A stretch of DNA of 64,000 bases from Triglochin maritima (taxonomy: Eukaryota > Streptophyta > Magnoliopsida > Alismatales > Juncaginaceae): the NCBI GenBank assembly GCA_963682175.1, contig OY821791.1, forward strand, positions 30,316,326 through 30,380,325, read 5' to 3'. Position numbers and translations under genes: made by a program. How positions within the stretch are numbered: the stretch's first letter is position 1; each line of letters opens with the position of its first letter. This document shows positions 42,569 through 54,061 of this stretch, in pieces. The notes below the pieces were generated by a model. That model saw only the letters and a list, made by a program, of their open reading frames with translations, ran no database searches and had not been told where the DNA came from.

Positions 42569-42630
42569 ATGGGTTCCTCCGAGTCAATGCTTCTCATGTT
42601 CTTCTTCCTCTTTGCTGCTGTGCTCCTAAT
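42569..42630 (+). CDS. GRP exon 1, first part (signal peptide)
   Basis: 62 bases, ending in the CTAAT target site of C2. The next base after the element completes a Met codon. Confidence 0.8.
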
Positions 42631-42745
42631 TGTTGTTACAATTACAAATATAAGCATGTAATACAGTAGTTTACAAATGTAGAATAAATATTTCAATAGA
42701 ATCCAAATTAAACTAACGCACGTATTCATGTTTAGAAAAACAAAC
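42631..42745 (-). repeat. 3' LTR remnant of C2
   Basis: TGTTGTTACAATTACAAATA and about 95 further bases match 54062-54148. The similarity fades near 42745 where integrase-related sequence begins. Confidence 0.75.
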
Positions 42746-42849
42746 AAGTGAAGAATAATGATCAGAAACGACGTTACGAAGTGAGCCGTCGAATTCTGAT
42801 TTGCTTCAGAGAAAATATCGCTCCCACATACCAGTGTGATGAGTCTAAT

Positions 42850-43554
42850 GTTTTTCTCCCAGGAAAAAACGATTTCTTCATTGAGCGGGTCCACATATAT
42901 GTGGGTAATTCTGAACTCTCCAAAAATGCATTAATCATATCAGATAATTTTCTATTCTTTCGTTCAGCAATCCCATTAGATTATGGAGAATACGACGTCA
43001 TTACCTCATGAACTATGTCAGAATCCTGACAAACTTCTTCGACCAGGTTAGATGTGTATTCACCACCTCTATCGGATCTCAACCTCTTAAGTTTCTTTTC
43101 AGTTTGTGTCTCTGCTTTGTTCTTAAAAATAAGGAACTTAGATAACACTAGCTTCATCCTTACTTTTCAAAAGATAAATATAATAATATTTTGAACTATC
43201 ATCAATGAAAGTGATAAAATATTTCTTTTTATCCTTAGTTAACATGTTATTAAATTGACAAGTATTAATATGTACCAGATCTAAAATACTAGTATCTCTA
43301 GTCACAGAATAAAAATATATTTTCAATTGTTTAGCCTGTACATACACTTGATGTTTTTTATTCTCAACGACATACTTAGGAATCATATCTAAATTCATCA
43401 TTCTTTTCAAACATTGATAATTCACATGTCCTAAACGTGTATGCCAAATATCACAAGATTCAATGGAATATATAGCAAGAGAAGACACTTCTTTAACAGA
43501 AATAATATTACGATTATAAAAAGTATGTTCAACATGAATTAAAAAACACCACAA
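42850..43554 (-). pseudogene. C2 integrase
   Basis: Reads CDIWHTRLGHVNYQCLKRMM (pre-integrase), YFITFIDDSSKYYYIYLLKS, then in another frame GGEYTSNLVEEVCQDSDIVH, SNGIAERKNR and LSDMINAFLESS. The integrase Asp/Glu blocks are recognisable but frames change and the zinc ligands have partly gone (VYVQAKQ where CxxC is expected). Confidence 0.8.
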
Positions 43555-43690
43555 GACAAGTACCCCATGACAATAAAAGTACCATACAGAGTAATTACAA
43601 CTTTGTTACATTTAAATGTCACTTATAACCTCAACTACCAGACACGGACAATTAATAATATTGCGACGAACAGGAGACACATGATGCGTC

Positions 43691-43879
43691 CTATGCAGCG
43701 AAAGAACTCGTCCAGAATGTAATTTTAAGTTGTCCAATACCAAGCACCTTTGCAACATTCTCATTGGTCATCGCCACATATCTATGATCAACAGGCTGGT
43801 AAGAGACAAACATGGACTTATCAGCACATACGTGCACATTAGTCAGAGTGTCAACCAAACAACCACTCACGTGGTTCAA
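43691..43879 (-). pseudogene. C2 protease fragment
   Basis: GCLVDTLTNVHVCADKSMFV and YRYVAMTNENVAKVLGIG-like sequence, the start of a copia retropepsin domain. Its upstream part continues at 53273 beyond the nested element. The active-site triplet is not intact. Confidence 0.7.
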
Positions 43880-43886
43880 AACTTAC

Positions 43887-45287
43887 TGTTGAACGTTTTA
43901 TTTAAAACCGCAAGTGCACGGCCGCGATGAAGCGGTGGCAAGTACGGGTCGTCCTCAGGGAGGTGAGCAGCCTCTTGTTTATCAGAAATCAAGTGGCAAA
44001 AAGAGAGGGAAGAAAGTTGGTTACGCTACTCTACCCTAAACTACTCTAAGAAGTATGAAATGTGAAAGAAGCAAACAAACGATGAAATTAGAACTAAGCT
44101 AAGAACAAAACAAGAATGCTGGAATTCAGAAATGGGAAAACCCCTAAGGGGTGGAGTGAGTGCACACATGCAAAGAGGTGGGTGTAGAATACATTCTTTA
44201 AGCACATGAAGGTGGTGTTTATCAAGCATAGGAAGTGTCTAAATGTTATGGCAAAACCTATCAATCCATTCACCAACTTAGTTGATTAACATTTACATAT
44301 GCAAGGTGTTTATTTCAGAACCTAAACAAGCATGAGAGGTGTCTAATCATTTTGGCAAAACTCATCAAGTTATAAATTCTATCCTAAACAAGCAAGCATA
44401 CATTCATGTTTAATCAACACATTGAAATTAAAGCATTCATCCCATTCTCTAATGCATGTATGTACATCTACTCCACCCCCCAAAGGGGATGAAACTACTC
44501 ACTAAACATTACACTAATTATTAAACTAAACAAAGAAAGCATATTAACTAAGCTAATAAAACTAATGAAATGAGATTAAGCAAAGCAAAACAAGAAACAT
44601 AAAACAAACAACATAATAAAGAAAACTTGTATTAAAATGACTCACATTAAAAGTAGCATCCTCCTACTTTAGTGTGTGCTTCAAGACCTCACTTCTAGTA
44701 GGAAGAATAGTCACTTAAAATATGGAGTGATTACAATAGGAGGTGAAGAGTTCTATTTATAGCCATGGAAAAAGCTAATCCGGGACAATCCCCCGATGTG
44801 GGACTAAACAACACCAAAAATAGCCTAAACGAACATTAATACAAGTCCAGGAGAAATCTTGGCGGATCTGGACTAATCCAGACCGCCAATTGGCGGTTCC
44901 AGACCGCCAATTGGCGGTCCAAAATGTCCGGATCCAGTTGAGTTTTATTCTGGGCTTTTCTTTGTGCTTTTGGTGGTCTTTGATGCATCTACTTCGTTTG
45001 TTGGAGCTCCGACCCGAATCCAATTGCTAAAATACTCCCCATAATGGTGTGAAGTATTCTGTTTTACTCTTAGGTCCCTCTGTCTTGCAATCAGGTCCTT
45101 ATCCATTGCATCTTGGTCCCTAGATCTCACAATTCAGTCCTTTTTCCCAGCTTTTGGGTCCTTTTATGCTTCATCTCTTCAAACCTATTTATTCCTGAAA
45201 ACTAAACATAAAACTCGTGACATAGCATTGTTTAGGTGAAAGATAATGGATATAAGATACAAATATGAGCATGAAATGATGTCAATC
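43887..45287 (-). repeat. Outer full LTR on the 3' side
   Basis: 1401 bp from TGTTGAACG to GTCAATCA, close in length to the 5' LTR (1403 bp) but more diverged in its palindrome region (two GACCGCCAATTGGCGGT sites at 44881 and 44902). Confidence 0.82.
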
Positions 45288-45335
45288 ACTCAGCATTCAG
45301 GGCAGTGCAGGCAGTATGGTAGAGTTCATAAACAA

Positions 45336-46014
45336 CAACATAATAAAGAAAACTTGTATTAAAATGACTCACATTAAAAGTAGCATCCTCCTACTTTAGT
45401 GTGTGCTTCAAGGCCTCACTTCTAGTATGAAGAATAACCACTTAAAATATGGAGTGATTACAATAGGAGGTGAAGAGTTCTATTTATAGCCATGGAAAAA
45501 ACTAATCCGGGACAATCCCCCGATGTGGGACTAAACAAACACCAAAAATAGCCTAAACGAACATTAATACAAGTCCAGGAGAAATTTGAGCGCATTTGGG
45601 CCAAAAGTGACCGCCAATTAGCGGTCTTGGACCGCTAATTAGCGGTCTACAGTGTCCGGATCGCTCTGGAATTTCTTGTGGGCTTTTCTGGAAGGCTTTG
45701 TTGGTATTTGATGCATCTATTTTGCATGTTGGAGCTCCGACCCGAATAGAATTGCCAAAATACTCCCCATGATGGTGAGGAGTATTCTGTTTTGCTCTTA
45801 GGTCCTTCGGTCTTGCATTCAGGTCCTTCTTCCTTGCATCTTGGTCCACAGATCTCACAATTCAGTCATTTTTCCCAGCTTTTGGGTCCTTTTATGCTTC
45901 ATCTCTTCAAACCTATTTATTCCTGAAAACTAAACATAAAACTCGTAACATAGCATTATTTAGGTGAAAGATAATGGATATAAGATACAAATATGAGCAT
46001 GAAATGATGTCAAT
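45336..46014 (-). repeat. Extra partial LTR next to the polypurine tract
   Basis: Matches 52589-53267 nearly base for base, including palindromes at 45609-45626 and 45630-45647. It is separated from the outer LTR by about 48 bp of unrelated sequence (45288-45335). It resembles the 5' LTR more than the outer LTR does. Confidence 0.85.
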
Positions 46015-46030
46015 CAAATACCCCCACACC
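46015..46030 (-). promoter_or_regulatory. Polypurine tract of the Athila-like element
   Basis: On the - strand GGTGTGGGGGTATT directly precedes the partial LTR start TGATTGACATC. Confidence 0.75.
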
Positions 46031-47647
46031 TAACTTTTGCTAGTCCCGAGCAAAACAAAGAAAGAGAAAAGCATGCGAAAAACAAGAAATCATAACTCAC
46101 TTTCGTAGGAATCACGGTTGCACTTAGCACGTGCAACAAGCCGTTAAACCTCCTTGTCGCCAAGGAGGAGGAGTGTTGTCTCCTGAGGGTTTTCAGCGGA
46201 TATACCCACAAAATCCGAACAAGATGCATTAATCAATCTAGCTACACGACTCGTTGGACTCATTTTGTCGATCATGGGACGCGGTAATACTACGGGTCGA
46301 CTCTATAAATGTAATCGGTCCACACACCTAGCCTAATGAGTTATTTGTGAAAGTTAGTTAAGGACTTGAGTGAAAGACATGGGCAACCTTAACTTCTGAA
46401 TGTGATACAATGTGTAAAGTCCATTTTGGTTCTTATTTGACTCTTTTTTTCTTCTTTTTTTCTTCTTTTTTTTTTCATTTTTTTTTCATTTTTTTTTCAT
46501 TGGAGCATTTTATTGGTTGGTGTTTGATTCTCCCAGGGTCAGGTTTCGTGCATCATTGCCTATGAGGACTTACACTATCACGTACACCTTCCCCCAAATC
46601 TCCACATAGGACGATCCCTACCACCCGTGTAACGGGAGTTTGGTCGGTGCATCCCAAGTCAGATGACTCGAAAGCACCAGGCACAAAGTCCCCTCAGACC
46701 TACTTTCCCGAGTGATAGGAGCCGTGCGAGAAGAGAGAACACCACTTATTTATCTACATGGGAACCAAAACCCCTACACTTAAGTTTCACAAAAAGAGAT
46801 TAAGGGCCCTTGCCTACGACAAACTTCCTTATACTAACAAATGCGAATTATTTGACTCACTAGGTTCAGGGTGGACTTCTTTAAATGTTTGAGTACTGAA
46901 ACCTTATGATTACACGCCCCCCGAGGGAAAACCGGGGTGCATCCTAACGACTCGATAAGACCTAAAGCCAGTAAACTAGAAATCCTAATGCATCAAGTTC
47001 AAGACAATTTTGGGAGCTTTCTTTTTACTTTGCCTCTCAACAGTTTTGCACATGCTAAACACACGCAAAACCTACAAAAACATTTTCTTTCGCAAATACA
47101 TGAAGATTTTGAAAGAAATGTGAAAATTTTAAAGCACTAGGCAAGCAAAAGAAGACAAGTCACCCAAGGATCATGGCAAGCAGATATATCAATGTTAAAT
47201 GCGGCACACTAACATGACCCTAACAATGCACACAAAAGAAAACAAAAAATCAAAAGAAAAGACTCGACTATGTACACACGTAAAACACCCCCCCACACCT
47301 ACTTCATGCATTGTCCTCAATGAATGTGAACAAGATACTACATGTAGATATGCATGAAAAAGGAAAGATCTCACCAACATGAAGTACAAAGGGACGTTCA
47401 GGGTCATGTTGATGAACACAAACCCAAATTCCGTCAAAACCTGTGAGAAGCTGAAGAAGGGAGATAAATACGTGAAGAGATTGGGCCCAAGTACACAAGG
47501 GTTGGGGCCCACAACAATCGATGCTCACTGAAGGAGTCTTTTATTACACACTTTTTTTCTTTTTTTTTCTTTTTTTCTTTTTTTTCTTTTTTTTTCTTTT
47601 TTTTACAAGATATACACATCAACCAAGATATTCTCATAATCATTTGG
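46031..47647. other. Non-coding 3' internal region of the Athila-like element
   Basis: T-rich runs on the + strand (46440-46500 and 47550-47605) and no coding sequence for RT or integrase. It occupies the place where pol or an env-like gene is found in full Athila elements. Confidence 0.6.
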
Positions 47648-50600
47648 TCAAGGAACATCAAATGAGAACATCATGTTTTGAGGACCAGAGACTTGCCGAG
47701 ATGGGCAAACTCCACTTGTACTCTGAGGTGTCATGCGGGGTGAAAGGTCAAAGCTGAAAGGCTCGAACACCTCATGATATTGGTTGGGTGTGGGCAACAA
47801 AGAATGAAGTTGTGTTGCCTCACTAGGGTTTAATTGCTCATCGAAGAAAACCCTCCAACCAATAGGCGGGTGCATCGGAATGAGTTCCTCAGGCTCATTC
47901 GATGGATGCAGCAGACTTGCATCAATAAGAATGGGGCTTCTCCCCAAGTCATCCAACAAGGACCTCCCACCATCGTTTAGATCATCAAGCATAAGCTCGG
48001 TCATAGGTGGGTCCTTGTTGGAGTCAATATGAAGCTCAAATGGCTCAATGGCCATAGGACATGAGGTAGAGACACCTTCTGGTATAGGCATATGATGAGG
48101 TGTCTCACTCTCACTAGTACTCTCAACTGAATCATGCAACGAACACTCCCTTTGGACATTCATGTTCGAGGTCAGCTCACTCTGTTGCATTGCGAAGACA
48201 GGCAATGAGTTTTCGCTGGGCCCACAAACATTCTCAATAGGTTGCATTGGGGTTAGGGGTGTTCGTTGATTTTGTGGTGCTTTCTCCAATTGGCGGATGA
48301 GATTTAGATTTAAAGGTTCATCCATGGGTTCCTGTTGCCTACCAGAGTTGAACACATGAAACTTGGCACTCATGTTACCGAATGAGAGCTTCATGAGACC
48401 ATTTCTACAATTAATCAAGGCATTGGAGGTTGCCAGAAATGGTCTACCCAAAATCAAAGGTATTTGAGAGTGGGTGTTCGCAACAGGATTGGTATCGAGG
48501 ACAACAAAATCGACTGGAAATATAAAATCTCCAACTTTGATAAGCACGTCCTCGATAATCCCCATGGGAATACGAATGGATCTATCCGCTAATTGGAGGG
48601 TGATCTTAGTTGGTTTCAATTCTCCCAAGTTCAACTGTTGATAAACAAAGAATGGGAGGAGGTTGACCGCTGATCCTAAATCAAGCAAAACATTGCTCAA
48701 TCTAGTGTCCCCTATCGTACACTGAATAGTAGGACACCCAGGGTCCTTGTATTTTGTGTAGGTAGGATTGGACAAAAGTGAGCTGATATTTGCAGCCAAG
48801 AATGCTTTCTTAGGAACATTGGTCTTCCTCTTGGTTGTGCAGAGATCCTTCAACACTTTGGCATATTGAGGTATTTGTTGGATGACATCCAACAAGGGGA
48901 TGTTAACCTTTACTTGCTTAAACACCTCTACTATCTTGTCCATGTTGTCACTCTGCTTTTTGTTTAACCTACTTGGATATGGAGCTTTTGGCTGGTAGGT
49001 TTTCTGCTGTGCCTGAGAAGAAAGCTTTGGTGTATTACCCTCACCCTCAGCTTCTTCTTCACCACCATTCCCACTGAGGGGCTGCATAGATGGTGGTTGT
49101 TGTGGCAAGGAGATGTGATTGTCAACCTGTTTTCCATTCCTTAAGGTCACAATGGAATTGACATGGTGAACAGGTTCCTCCACATGGTTCACTTGCCTCC
49201 CCCGAGGTACCACATTCTCATTTTGCATGTGTTGTTGCTGGTACACACGGGGGTTAGCCTCAGGCTGGCTAGGAAAAGACCATCTCTCTCTTTCATGTAC
49301 AGACTGAGCCAATTGGCCCATCTGAAGCTCTAGAGATTTGATGGTCTGCTGATTTGAAGTGAGAACTTGACTCGTGGTTGACATAAAATTTTTCATTGAG
49401 TTTTCAAGTCCACGAGTCAAGGTCTCAAGCGAATTGAATCGGGTTTCCATATTATTGGAATTTGGGAAACCCGATTGATTGGTGGTTTGCGCTTGGGGTG
49501 GCTGATAGGAGTGCGCATGCAGGGGAGGTTGGTGTGATTGGTAAGGTGGTCTCGAGGAGTTTGGAGGACCACCCGGGGCATTAGTTTGGTTCCATGAAAA
49601 ATTGGGGTGGTTCCTCCATCCAGGATTATAAGATGATGAGTATGGGTCATTCCTGGCTCTATCATAGATGGCGTTGACACGCTCCATCTCAGGAGGAATG
49701 GACTCACACTCGCTCTCTACATGACCTATCCTACCACATGAATGACAAGGAACTGGACCAGATGTGGACATGTGAGGTGCACTTTGTCGGTTTTGGAGCT
49801 CAATCGAATCCATACGGCGCATTAAGGCCGCCATGCGCGCCTCGGTGGCCGTAGTGGTATCGATAGCAAATGCGGCACCCGATCTAGTCGAGTTTGCATT
49901 CACGATCCTCGCTCCTATACTAGATGATGCAGGTGGTTCCCTCACACTCTCCCACTGCATGGTTTTCTCAGCGAGGTCTTCTAGGAAGGCCCATGCCTCC
50001 CTTTCATCCTTTCCCAAGAACTCTCCTTGACACATGGACTCAAGGAGCGTTCTGGACGGGATGTGAAGACCCTCATACACAATCTGACAAAGACGCCACA
50101 ACTCAATGCCATGGTGAGGGCACGAGGATAGTAGCTCTTTGAACCTCTCAAGATATGCATGAAATGGTTCGGTCTCATGTTGATAGAACGAATTGATTTC
50201 GTTCCTCAATTTTTGAGTCCGATCATTAGGAAAGTACTTCTTGAGGAATGCAGATTGAAACTCATCCCAAGTCCTAAAGGAATTCGCCTGGTTTCTGTAC
50301 AACCACTTCTTGGCGTCATCCTTTAGTGCAAAAGGAACGAGCCTAAGATGGATGGAGTCTGTGCTAAGTTGTTGCAGCATGAACATAGCACAGACCTCCT
50401 CAAATTCCCTGAGAAAGATATAGGGGTCACCTTTCCCAGTGAAATGAGGGAGCATGGAAATGAATTGAGGCTTAACCTCAAAATGGTTCCCATTAGCCTC
50501 TGGTAATACGATGCATGAGGGTAGAGCTGTACGGCTCGGGTAGCATCGATCACGAAGAGTTATGGGAACGACAACTGGAAGCACTGGTCGAACAGGTGGG

Positions 50601-50755
50601 TCCAGCAACTGCTCCTCCTCACGGAAATTAGCAGCCATTGAACCCAGACTGCGTGTAACACGAGAGGAGGAAGGTGTCGAGAAATTGATGACCGAAGCCG
50701 GATTGACAACGCTCCTCATCAAACGACCACTCTCGTCTCGTGTCCACGAAAGCAT
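47648..50755 (-). CDS. gag-pro: Athila-like Gag-protease protein (about 1035 aa)
   Basis: An uninterrupted frame; it is open from an ATG at 50845, but MLSWTRDESGRLMRSVVNPA at 50755 looks the likelier start because the upstream 30 residues come from an A-rich leader. Gag: PQFISMLPHFTGKGDPYIFL, REFEEVCAMFMLQ, KDDAKKWLYRN, FLKKYFPNDRTQKLRNEINS, HAYLERFKELLSSCPHHGIE. Knuckle CHSCGRIGHVESEC near 49740. Protease: LLDLGSAVNLLPFFVYQQLN near 48680 (the Athila-type DLG active-site form), ILGRPFLATSNALINC. The C-terminal 200 residues after the protease are Pro/Ser-rich with no domain known to me. The intact long frame in an element without pol suggests either youth or retained function. Confidence 0.9.
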   Translation of the reverse strand: MLSWTRDESGRLMRSVVNPASVINFSTPSSSRVTRSLGSMAANFREEEQLLDPPVRPVLPVVVPITLRDRCYPSRTALPSCIVLPEANGNHFEVKPQFISMLPHFTGKGDPYIFLREFEEVCAMFMLQQLSTDSIHLRLVPFALKDDAKKWLYRNQANSFRTWDEFQSAFLKKYFPNDRTQKLRNEINSFYQHETEPFHAYLERFKELLSSCPHHGIELWRLCQIVYEGLHIPSRTLLESMCQGEFLGKDEREAWAFLEDLAEKTMQWESVREPPASSSIGARIVNANSTRSGAAFAIDTTTATEARMAALMRRMDSIELQNRQSAPHMSTSGPVPCHSCGRIGHVESECESIPPEMERVNAIYDRARNDPYSSSYNPGWRNHPNFSWNQTNAPGGPPNSSRPPYQSHQPPLHAHSYQPPQAQTTNQSGFPNSNNMETRFNSLETLTRGLENSMKNFMSTTSQVLTSNQQTIKSLELQMGQLAQSVHERERWSFPSQPEANPRVYQQQHMQNENVVPRGRQVNHVEEPVHHVNSIVTLRNGKQVDNHISLPQQPPSMQPLSGNGGEEEAEGEGNTPKLSSQAQQKTYQPKAPYPSRLNKKQSDNMDKIVEVFKQVKVNIPLLDVIQQIPQYAKVLKDLCTTKRKTNVPKKAFLAANISSLLSNPTYTKYKDPGCPTIQCTIGDTRLSNVLLDLGSAVNLLPFFVYQQLNLGELKPTKITLQLADRSIRIPMGIIEDVLIKVGDFIFPVDFVVLDTNPVANTHSQIPLILGRPFLATSNALINCRNGLMKLSFGNMSAKFHVFNSGRQQEPMDEPLNLNLIRQLEKAPQNQRTPLTPMQPIENVCGPSENSLPVFAMQQSELTSNMNVQRECSLHDSVESTSESETPHHMPIPEGVSTSCPMAIEPFELHIDSNKDPPMTELMLDDLNDGGRSLLDDLGRSPILIDASLLHPSNEPEELIPMHPPIGWRVFFDEQLNPSEATQLHSLLPTPNQYHEVFEPFSFDLSPRMTPQSTSGVCPSRQVSGPQNMMFSFDVP

Positions 50756-50845
50756 GCACAAAGGTGCACACACACAAAACAAAACCTTTTTTTTTCTTTT
50801 TTTTTCTAACAAAGAATGTGCGTAGAGGAGAATATGGGAGAACAC

Positions 50846-51840
50846 AGGAGAGAAAGAATGACTCAGGAGAGAAGGGAAGAAGTCCTTATGCTACGGCGGA
50901 TGGGTACAGGTAGAAGCACACAAGCAAACAAGGCTCAAGCAATCCTAAGGTCGCTATAGGTCCTTACAGCTAGACGACGCCTAACTGCGAGGTCACACGG
51001 CCTCAACACGCCTCACCTCCCTACAACGAGGACCACAAAGCCCAGCAAGTGAGCCAAGATCCGGGGATCTCGTCTCTCCTACTATCGAGAAAGTGGGCAA
51101 CGCCGATCAGGTCATGACGGTCGGGACCAGATCACTCTCCTAATGCGTCTGAATTCCTTAAGGCCAATGTCTACTTGATTTTAAAATTAGGCTCTTGATT
51201 AGTGTGGTTTTTGGGGTGAAGGAAAGGGTGATGAAATCCCCCACCTTATCGTTTATGGGACAGCCCCTCCTTAGTAGCGTTTTGGAGTCCTAAATCTAGC
51301 AATCAACTCTCCAAACAACGCTCAACTCACACTTGTTGCAATGCACTTCCTACTAACTAATGCATGTTCATACGAAATGCATGAATGAGAGTAGAAGGTG
51401 CGTACCTCACGCCAGCTCTCAGCAACAGAAAATAAAGCTAAGATAAAAGACAATCTAAATGCCTAAGTCACATACATGATGCATGACCTAAACAACAAGA
51501 ATGCCTAATCTTTTGCTTTGAGTTTTAGGGTCCAAGTTGCTTAAAGGAGGTTTGATTATTGATCTGGAAACAAACTATAAGTCAAAAAATGCCAAATTGA
51601 GTCCCAGACCACTATATCAGATAAAGTAAACAGACCAAAGAAATAAGAGAGCGAGCTGAGCTTACCAGACCGCCAATTGGCGGTCTCAGGCCGCTGATTG
51701 GCGGTCTACAGTGCCCAGCTTGCTTCAAAACGTCTCCAGATGTTCCTCCTGCCGACTCCAAGTCTCCTGAAACAAAGAAAAACTACAAAACAAAAATTAA
51801 ATCCACTCGAATCGTCCAAACAAGAGTCTGGACTGGCACC
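50846..51840 (-). other. Leader between primer site and gag of the Athila-like element
   Basis: About 1 kb. It includes the block shared with the CACTA interior (22165-22940) and, near the primer site, a perfect GACCGCCAATTGGCGGTC at 51668-51685. Confidence 0.75.
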
Positions 51841-51858
51841 TCCCCGGCAACGGCGCCA
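51841..51858 (-). promoter_or_regulatory. Primer binding site of the Athila-like element
   Basis: TGGCGCCGTTGCCGGGGA on the - strand, six bases after the 5' LTR end. This is the Athila-type primer site, commonly assigned to tRNA-Asp. Confidence 0.9.
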
Positions 51859-51864
51859 AAAACT

Positions 51865-53267
51865 TGTTGAACGTTTTAATTTAAACCGCAAGTGCACGGC
51901 CGCGATGAAGCGGTGGCAAGTACGGGTCGTCCTCAGGGAGGTGAGCAGCCTCTTGTTTGCCCGAAATCAAGTGGCAAAAAATGGGGGAGAAAGATTGATT
52001 ATGCTACTCTACACTAAACTACGCTAAGAAGTACGAAATGCGAAAGAAAGAAATAAACGATCAAATAAAAACTAAGCTAAGAACAAAATAGAAGTGCTGG
52101 AATTCAGGAATGGGAAAAACCCCTAAGGGGTGGAATGAGTGCACACATGCAAAGAGGTGGGTGTAGAATACATTCTTTAAGCACATGAAGGTGGTGTTTA
52201 TCAAGCATAGGAAGTGTCTAAATGTTATGGCAAAACCTATCAATCCATTCACCAACTTAGTTGATTAACATTTACATATGCAAGGTGTTTATTTCAGAAC
52301 CTAAACAAGCATGAGAGGTGTCTAATCATTTTGGCAAAACTCATCAAGTTATAAATTCTATCCTAAACAAGCAAGCATACATTCATGTTTAATCAACACA
52401 TTGAAATTAAAGCATTCATCCCATTCTCAAATGCATGTATGTACATCTACTCCACCCCCAAAGGGGATGAAACTACTCACTAAACATTACACTAATTATT
52501 AAACTAAACAAAGAAAGCATATTAACTAAGCTAATAAAACTAATGAAATGAGATTAAGCAAAGCAAAACAAGAAACATAAAACAAACAACATAATAAAGA
52601 AAACTTGTATTAAAATGACTCACATTAAAAGTAGCATCCTCCTACTTTAGTGTGTGCTTCAAGGCCTCACTTCTAGTATGAAGAATAACCACTTAAAATA
52701 TGGAGTGATTACAATAGGAGGTGAAGAGTTCTATTTATAGCCATGGAAAAAACTAATCCGGGACAATCCCCCGATGTGGGACTAAACAAACACCAAAAAT
52801 AGCCTAAATGAACATTAATACAAGTCCAGGAGAAATTTGAGCGCATTTGGGCCAAAAGTGACCGCCAATTAGCGGTCTTGGACCGCTAATTAGCGGTCTA
52901 CAGTGTCCGGATCGCTCTGGAATTTCTTGTGGGCTTTTCTGGAAGTCTTTGTTGGTATTTGATGCATCTATTTTGCATGTTGGAGCTCCGACCCGAATAG
53001 AATTGCCAAAATACTCCCCATGATGGTGAGGAGTATTCTATTTTGCTCTTAGGTCCTTCGGTCTTGCATTCAGGTCCTTCTTCCTTGCATCTTGGTCCAC
53101 AGATCTCACAATTCAGTCCTTTTTCCCAGCTTTTGGGTCCTTTTATGCTTCATCTCTTCAAACCTATTTATTCCTGAAAACTAAACATAAAAGTCGTAAC
53201 ATAGCATTATTTAGGTGAAAGATAATGGATATAAGATACAAATATGAGCATGAAATGATGTCAATCA
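51865..53267 (-). repeat. 5' LTR of the Athila-like element (1403 bp)
   Basis: From TGTTGAACG to GTCAATCA on the + strand. It contains TCTATTTATAGCC (complement GGCTATAAATAG, TATA box) near 52729 and palindromes at 52860-52877 and 52881-52898. Confidence 0.9.
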
Positions 53268-53330
53268 CTTACTGTTGGTCTCGTCCACACCAGTCAAGAC
53301 ATTGACTTGTGGAGTCGAATTAGTGGTACC

Positions 53331-54040
53331 CTATTGGCATTTGACTTTCTTGGAAGGACATTCCTTAGCCCAGTGTCCAACATTTCCATAATTCCAACAT
53401 GGTTTGTTTGTCGGCTTTTTCTGGAATTTGGCCTTAGATTTTATCTTGTTAGAAGATTGTGGTTTTCCTTTGAAATTTGACTTAGATGATGATTCAACTA
53501 ATACGTTAGCTTTTGGATGGAATTCAACAGGCATTACAAGTTTTTCATCTCGATGTTCTTCGTCGATTGCAATAGCAACCATAAGACCATTCATAGTTAA
53601 TTTTCCTTTCCTATGCTTTAGAAACATACTGAAATCCTCCTATGACTGAGGGAACTTCTCTATGATAGACATTACCAGAAACTTCTCAGGAAGCTTCATG
53701 TCAGCCTCTTTTAAGTCATGGATCAGGATCATAAACTGATGAGCCTCTTCAGTAACTGACTTGTTTTCAATCATCTGAAACTTTAAGAATTTCCCAACAT
53801 AACACTTTTCATGACCTAAGTCTTTAATATTATATTTTTATCTAATTCATCACATAAAGCTTTAGCAATTACAGAGGCAGAGGATGACGAACTATATACA
53901 TCGAAATGCACGTTGGACATAGTCAACAGAATACAACCTTGACAAAATTTGTCCTTCTCCAACCACAAATGTTGTCCGGAATTTTTTTCCAACATCCCTG
54001 ACATGTCTACTTTTGGTGCAAACGAATTGTTGTTTGTCAT
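53331..54040 (-). pseudogene. C2 Gag
   Basis: Starts MTNNNSFAPKVDMSGMLEKN at 54040, with DSSSSSAS and AKALCDELDKN, then after frame changes a long open part ending in a knuckle-like CWNYGNVGHWAKECPSKKVK (CX2..: first spacing reads CWNYGNVGHWAKEC, with Tyr-Gly where the second Cys is expected). The missing Cys suggests decay. Confidence 0.75.
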
Positions 54041-54061
54041 GGAAAATATTTTCTCCGAGAT

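Larger units (their letters stand above)
43887..53267 (-). mobile_element. Athila-like Ty3/gypsy element carrying only gag and protease
   Basis: Target duplication CTTAC on both sides (43882-43886 and 53268-53272). The primer site on the - strand, TGGCGCCGTTGCCGGGGA (51858-51841), and a GGTGTGGGGGTATT polypurine tract are typical of Athila. The internal region has one long ORF for Gag and protease; RT, RNase H and integrase are absent. This is the arrangement called TR-GAG in plants. The 3' side carries a full LTR plus an extra partial LTR. It is nested in copia C2. Confidence 0.9.

Noticed and set aside
42393..42629. Frame of 78 residues overlapping the GRP promoter and exon 1
   Set aside because: It is out of frame with the signal peptide, which has a TATA box, leader and in-frame continuation beyond the insertion.
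47521..47757. Phe-rich frame near 47550
   Set aside because: It is an artefact of the T-rich runs in the non-coding 3' part of the Athila-like element.
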